Source: Pardosa pseudoannulata
Taxonomy: Eukaryota > Arthropoda > Arachnida > Araneae > Lycosidae
Assembly (NCBI GenBank): GCA_032207245.1
Contig: CM063506.1
Span: 21,465,944-21,529,943, forward strand
Length of the DNA stretch: 64,000 nucleotides
Direction of reading: 5' to 3'
Part shown: positions 58,906-64,000 of the stretch, piece by piece
How the letters are laid out: the number at the start of each line of letters is the position of its first letter
How positions within the stretch are numbered: the stretch's first letter is position 1
Notes under the pieces: generated by a model
The model's input: only the letters and a program-made list of their open reading frames with translations
Databases searched by the model: none
What the model was told of the DNA's origin: nothing
Made by a program: the position numbers and the translations under genes

Positions 58906-59110
58906 ACTTTTGGCTGGAAGAGGCCAGAGTGAGGTATACCTGTTTAAGAACCTTCCCTATGTAAATTTGTGAGCGTGTACCAAATTTCACGGTATTTGGT
59001 TGTCTGGATCTTGAGTTATAAGGGAACAGACAAACAGACAACAAATGTGTCTTATATGTATAGAGATGTCTGATACGCATGGCATAACCACAAACGTATA
59101 ATTCGGTCAT

Positions 59111-59584
59111 TTTTGTTCATAAGATACCTTTTCAATCTTAAAATAAAACTTAACTGCTATCGTAAGCAATCGATGGAATTATATTTAGCATAGAATTATA
59201 CTGGTTAAAATATCTTTATTTTCCATACATCTTATGTATAATAATTCTTTTCATTTTACAATCGAAAGATTTTTGTTATTCAACATACATTAGTTTTAAC
59301 TAGCTTCTATTTCTTACTTTAAAAGATAAAATTTCGATGAATTTCGAATGTATGTAACGGTTTGAAATGTATCTGGAATGTTTAAAATACTTATAAAATT
59401 CGACAATTTATTGTTTTAAAACGGTTTAAAGTAGTCATCAATAATAATTGAAAGTTATGGTAACAACTACGTTAATTATGAACTGGTAGATTGAGCGCCC
59501 TTATAGAGAACAGCTTACTCTATCGGGTGTATGGCTTGAAAATGCTGCCCTGGGGAAGAGTCTACCCCAGACTCAAAGGGCTAA
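59111..59584. other. No recognised gene
   Basis: AT-rich; nothing supported. Confidence 0.5.
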
Positions 59585-60035
59585 TAAGAATTTAAAATTA
59601 AAAATAAATAAATAAAATAAATAATAATGAAAAACAAAATAATAAAAAAAGTAATAAAAAATAAATAATAATGAAAAAATAAAATAATAAAAAAATAAAA
59701 TAAAATAAATAGTAATGAAAAAAAAATAATAAATAAATAAATAAAATAAAAATAAAACCAAATAAATAATAATGAAAATAAATAAATAAATAAAATAAAA
59801 AAAATAAATAATAATGAAAAATAAATAAATAAATGAATAAAATAAAAATAAAATAAAATAAATAATGAAAAAAATAATAAATAAATAAATAAAATAAAAA
59901 TAAAATAAAATAAATAATGAAAAAAATAATAAATAAATAAATAAAATAAAAATAAAACAAAATAAATAATAATGAAACAATAAAATAATAAATAAATGAA
60001 TAAAGGAAAAATAAAATAAAATTAATTAAATTAAT
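59585..60035. repeat. (AAATA)n-type low-complexity tract
   Basis: About 450 bp of AAAATAAATAAT/AATAATGAAA units. The Phe/Tyr/Leu-rich minus ORFs here are artefacts. Confidence 0.95.
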
Positions 60036-60464
60036 AGAAAATAAGTTGTTTTTTCTTTAGAAGTTAGTAGCAGGGGAAACGCTGTTTCGGTATGAACTGG
60101 TAGATATTAAAACAGTTTATTTGATTATTATTCTCAGTTATATCTCACAGTTCTATCTTACTAGAAATATAGAATTTTCAGTCACATTTCACCCTGCTTA
60201 ACGTTCATTGTAACTTTAAGTGAAGCTGAAGACATATTAACAGTCCAAGTAAAGAGGTGAAATTTTAAAAATTGAAATAATTATTTAAAATAAGATTTCT
60301 AATTTATTATGACCTAAGGAATGAAATATACTTTAAGGAAATTCTTGTAGACAAAATCACTTTCATCATGAAAATAAATTGAAATAATTAAACCGTTAAA
60401 TTCTATTTAAGAGAAAATGTTGAATAAAAGACTATTAGTTCTTTCCCAAAATATTAATTAAATA
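60036..60464. other. No recognised gene
   Basis: AT-rich lead-in to the 410-bp array. Confidence 0.5.
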
Positions 60465-62097
60465 GATTGGAGACAAAATGACAGGCCAAACTGCTTAAAT
60501 CATTTCGAATCAAATATCATTTTTATGTAAAAAAAGGAAGTAAAATCAAAGTCAATGACTGTGGTTTCAAATTGGTTGTGATTTACCCATTGTACAGTGC
60601 TAGCATAAACTTCTGAAAATTTTTGTTATTTAATTTAATACATGAAACTTCTTATATCGCAGTAAATTTTATTTTTATAACATTTTTGGACTTTAATTAC
60701 ATAAATAATTCATTGAACTAAGCCAAATTCCCTAGATCAAATTTTTTTCTTTCATTCTCAATTACTTTTTTAATTTCAACTTGGTTTTATCACCGCAAGA
60801 TGTATTTTTCTTATACCTAGACCCTCAGTTTAAGTTATTTATCTCAAACTGACGTCTTCTCGAAATTTCAGCGATTGGAGACAAAATGACTGGCTACACT
60901 GCTTAAATAATTTCGAATCAAGTATTATATCTTAAGTATAAAAGGAAGTAAAATCAAAGTCAATGATTGTGGTTTCAAATTAGTTGTGACTTACCCATTG
61001 TACAGTGTCAACATAAACTTTTGAATTTTTTTTTATTTAATTTAATACATGAAACTTCTTATATCGCGGTAAATTTTATTTTTATAACATTTTTGGGCAT
61101 AAATACATACATAATTTTTTTACATAAATAATTCATTGAACTAAACCAAATTCCCTAGATCAATTATTTTTCTTTCATTCTCAATTATTTTTAAAATTTC
61201 AACTCGGTTTTATCACCGTAAGATGTATTTTTCTAATACCTACAACCTCAGATTAAGTTATTTACCTCAAACTGACGTCTTCTCAAAATTTCAGCGATTG
61301 GAGACAAAATGACTGGCCACACTGCTTAAATCATTTCGAATCAAGTATTATTTCTATATAAAAAAGGAAGTAAAATCAAAGTCAATGAATGTAGTATCAA
61401 TTTGGTTGTGATTTACCCATTGTACAGTGTCAGCGTAAACTTCTGAAACATTTTGTTATTTAATTTAATACATGAAACTTCTTATATCACGGTAAATTTT
61501 ATTTTTATAACATTTTTGGACTTTAATTACATAAATAACTCATTAAACTAAGCCAAATTCCCTAGATCAAATTTTTTTCTTTCATTCTCAATTATTTTTT
61601 AATTTCAACTCGATTTTTATCACCGTAAGATGTATTTTTCTCATACCTAGAACCTCAGATTAAGTTATTTATCTCAAACTGACGTCTTCTCAAAATTTCA
61701 GCGATTGGAGACAAAATGACTGGCTACACTGCTTAAATAATTTCGAATCAAGTATTATTTCTAAGTACACAAGGAAGTAAAATCAAAGTCAATGACTGTG
61801 GTTTCAATTTCCATTGTACAGTGTCAGCGTGAACTTCTGAAAATTTTTGTTATTTAATTTAATGCATGGAACTTCTTATATAGTGGTAAATTTTATTTTT
61901 ATAACATTTTTGGACTTTAATTACATAAACAATTCATTGAACTAAACCAAATTCCCTAGATAATTTTTTTTCCTTTCCTTCTCAATTATTTTTTAATTTC
62001 AACTCGATTTTTATCACCGTAAGATGTATTTTTCTAATACCTAGAATCTCAGATTAAGTTATTTATCTCAAGTTGCTGTCTTCTCGAAATTTCAACG
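60465..62097 (+). repeat. ~410-bp tandem array, four units
   Basis: GATTGGAGACAAAATGAC starts at 60465, 60873, 61296 and 61703. Units share GGAAGTAAAATCAAAGTCAA, CCATTGTACAGTG, ATACATGAAACTTCTTATAT and CTGACGTCTTCTC. The last unit stops at AATTTCAACG, where the inverted LINE fragment begins. Confidence 0.95.
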
Positions 62098-62337
62098 CTT
62101 CAGGACTTTTAGGATGGTGGGGCAACTGGATTGCCTGGGCCTAGCTGGGCCCTTTCTTACAGTAAGCAGAGAAATTGACAACGAGCAGAGCATAAAAACA
62201 ACTAAAAGATGAAAGATGGCGATAGAATGGTGGATTCGTGAGTTCATAACACAGTAACTAAAGAGTAGAAAGTTTAGGGATAGGAAAAACACAAAATATA
62301 TTTTGGCCAGGGACATCAGAACAGCAGTAAAAAATAA
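62098..62337 (-). mobile_element. 5'-truncated LINE 3' fragment, inverted
   Basis: Reverse complement matches the 3' UTR of the LINE at 4757-9610: GATGTCCCTGGCC, CTAAACTTTCTACTCT, GAACTCACGAATCCACC, CTGCTCGTTGTCA, ending CCATCC then AAGTCCTGAAG. Imperfect flanking duplication: AAATTTCAACG at 62087-62097 and AAATTTGACG at 62338-62347. Closer in sequence to the fragment at 12784 than to the full-length copy. Confidence 0.87.
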
Positions 62338-62347
62338 AAATTTGACG

Positions 62348-62997
62348 TTTAATAAAAATGTTTAAAAATTAATTTAAAATAAGAAAATAAAAGCTTAAAA
62401 ATCAGAAAGAGACTTAAATAGCTTCGAAAAATATTAAGGAACTGAAATTAAGCGTAAATTACAAATTAAATGATAATTAGAAAATACGTCATCGCAGGGA
62501 ATTTAAGTGCCTTTAGAATTGCTTGAAAATATTTTAGTCTATTTTTATGTTGTTTACCTCGAAACATTTTATCGGTCAGAGAACTACAATTACTGAAATA
62601 ATTGTTCAACTGAATAACTGTTACTGAAATAGTTGTGCTCGTAAGTCTCTTCAAATCTGACCGCTCCAATATGGCGACTGCCATAGAATCCCAAGCCTAG
62701 TATCTGGTGAATCAGAAACTGCAAACCTCATCCATCAAATTATTTGTTTCTGTTCTGTGTGGGGTGTTTATCGATTTGTTTAAGAGAAAAATTAATTCTG
62801 TGTCCCGGGGATTCTTTCCAGCTACCGGGCACAAATTTATTACACCAAAGTAGATGTTGGTTTCTTATATCAGATTTATTTTATGAAAAGAGATCTTAGA
62901 CGTTTATTAATGGAATTGATATGATAATTCACCATTTATGAATGAATCTAGAAACGTCTAGGGAAATTAATTTGAGAATTTTTTTTACAAATGTTAT
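62348..62997. other. No recognised gene
   Basis: AT-rich to about 62640, then mixed; nothing supported. Confidence 0.5.
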
Positions 62998-63011
62998 TCT
63001 TCTGAATAAGG

Positions 63012-63191
63012 TATGGTACGGTATGATTTGGAGTGATACGGTCTACTTTTTACAACACGAGGGACAATGAGACCGGGACCTACAGCTTAAAGCCGATTCC
63101 GAACGGCTACGAACATCCATGCCACTGTGGGATTCGGACCCACGAACTCCGGTACCAAAGGTCAGCACCCTAACCAATCCACCATTGTCGG
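63012..63191 (-). mobile_element. tRNA-derived SINE, copy 3
   Basis: 180 bp between perfect 14-bp duplications TCTTCTGAATAAGG (62998-63011 and 63192-63205). Minus strand: head with GATTGGTTAGGGTGCTGACC (box A region) and GGGTCCGAATCCCAC (box B), body GTAGCCGTTCGGAATCGGC and GTAGGTCCCGGTCTCATTG. The tail is GTACC/CCATA-like. Confidence 0.93.
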
Positions 63192-63318
63192 TCTTCTGAA
63201 TAAGGAATTTAAAGTGATGTTTGGTTTAAAAAAAAAAAAGCAGTTTTTCTGCAATTTACAAAAGCAAAAATTTGGTGTGGACTATGAACACCTTATGAAT
63301 TCCTTGTAAGCCTATTAA

Positions 63319-63839
63319 CACATTGTGTGCGGGTACATTTCGCAGCGGAATTGTACCGGGAGCGGGTGTTTTGCGCGTAAATTTAGTTATTCAGTTAAAT
63401 CTCAATAGATCGAAAATTATTTAATTTTTTAACAAACTTTTCGTATTTTATATTGAAATATATAAACAAATATATAAATAGAAATATATAAATAACAACC
63501 ATAAGATTTTTTTAAACAAAGAATATATTTTTTAGTGGATAAATGTATAATAGTATCGTAAATAAGAAAAATCAAGTAAAAATAGTAGTTTATAGTTTTT
63601 TAAATTTTTTCCGTTTTGTGGTTTAGCATCGACTGATGTAAAAACTTGTTTTTATTTGTATAAATTTTTCCAGAATCTATGTAGTAGACAAGAACATTCG
63701 GCTTCGTTTTCCTGTATATACCGTTATTTTTGTACCCACAAACAAACCATGTTGTTACACTAACCCGTACTAGTACGTGACCCGCGCTCAAGTATCAATC
63801 TTCAGAAAACGTACTAGTACGTGTCCTGCATACAATGTG
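63319..63839 (+). mobile_element. TTAA-flanked MITE (piggyBac-type), copy 2
   Basis: 521 bp between TTAA at 63315-63318 and 63840-63843. Ends CACATTGTGTGCGG and CTGCATACAATGTG. Same internal order as 20715-21268 with small deletions. Confidence 0.88.
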
Positions 63840-63843
63840 TTAA

Positions 63844-64000
63844 ACACACCTTTATTTTGATTGCTTGATGAATCATCAGAATTATTCTTTGCATGTTCCC
63901 TTAAAGTTTCAAAATTTTGTTTCTCAAGGTACATGATATTATCTGAGCAGAGCTCAAATACTATCATCATTTGGGATAGAAAATTGGTCAAAAGTCGTAA
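63844..64000. other. No recognised gene
   Basis: Short terminal stretch of the window; the ORF at 63788-63991 is unsupported. Confidence 0.5.

Larger units (their letters stand above)
58060..59110 (-). mobile_element. Helitron fragment with inserted tandem array
   Basis: Minus-strand order: unclassified element tail (59110-58900), a ~160-bp tandem array, the C-terminus of a Helitron helicase (58350-58156), then a GC-rich hairpin CCCGGGCAAAGCCGGG (58085-58070). Such a hairpin just before the 3' terminus is typical of Helitrons; the expected CTRR end is not clean here (AACTTGCAAG). Confidence 0.68.

Noticed and set aside
59573..59980. 135-residue Phe/Tyr/Leu membrane-protein-like frame
   Set aside because: It is a translation of the AAATA low-complexity tract.

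Overview
This window looks like intergenic or intronic DNA from a large, AT-rich animal genome. The organism is most likely an arthropod, and an arachnid is my guess; that guess rests on the mix of jockey-type LINE, tRNA-derived SINEs, Tc1/mariner, pogo/Tigger, piggyBac and Helitron relics and on long (TA)n arrays, not on any host gene. I found no convincing host protein-coding gene, rRNA gene or functional tRNA gene. Nearly everything recognisable is a transposable element, a relic of one, or a tandem repeat.

Layout. 1-850: mariner-like transposase relic (minus). 1842-2022: tRNA-derived SINE. 2067-3010: non-autonomous Helitron-like repeat, with relatives at 50573-51222 and 51605-51783. 3290-4190: an unclassified repeat, relative at 39060-39420. 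4757-9610: a nearly complete jockey-clade LINE (ORF1, then a frameshifted endonuclease-RT ORF2) with an 11-bp target site duplication. 10005-11515: three (TA)n arrays. 11214-15243: a tandem duplication (units A and B) of about 1.55 kb. Unit A carries a 607-bp solo LTR, and that LTR carries a 167-bp LINE 3' end. 16125-16548: 85-bp x5 array. 18240-19374: decayed Tc1 element. 20715-21268 and 63319-63839: TTAA-flanked MITEs. 24971-26735: pogo-like non-autonomous element plus a local duplication; second copy at 35663-36339. 29599-30291: two MITEs with CCTCCACACTATG ends. 33121-35012: 1.9-kb TTAA-flanked inverted-repeat element with a second inverted repeat inside. 36427-37378: Tigger-like relic split by a SINE. 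37776-38607: piggyBac relic. 39934-40682 and 51784-52523: two solo LTRs of a second family. 43389-44239: Tigger-like relic. 44774-47460: two large direct duplications. 53243-53687: 111-bp x4 array. 54197-54882: internally deleted mariner. 58060-59110: Helitron helicase fragment plus a ~160-bp array. 60465-62337: ~410-bp x4 array ended by an inverted LINE 3' fragment. 63012-63191: SINE.

How the parts relate. The LINE ORFs would once have worked together: ORF1 is an RNA-binding zinc-knuckle protein and ORF2 is an endonuclease-reverse transcriptase. The same LINE family left two 5'-truncated copies nearby (12784-12950 and 62098-62337), so it was active here. The SINEs have 13-14 bp target duplications, as expected if LINE machinery moved them. 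The DNA transposon copies are all broken or internally deleted and would have depended on enzymes encoded elsewhere. Several insertions can be ordered in time because a paralogous unfilled site lies in the same window. Copy matches were judged by eye, without alignment software.
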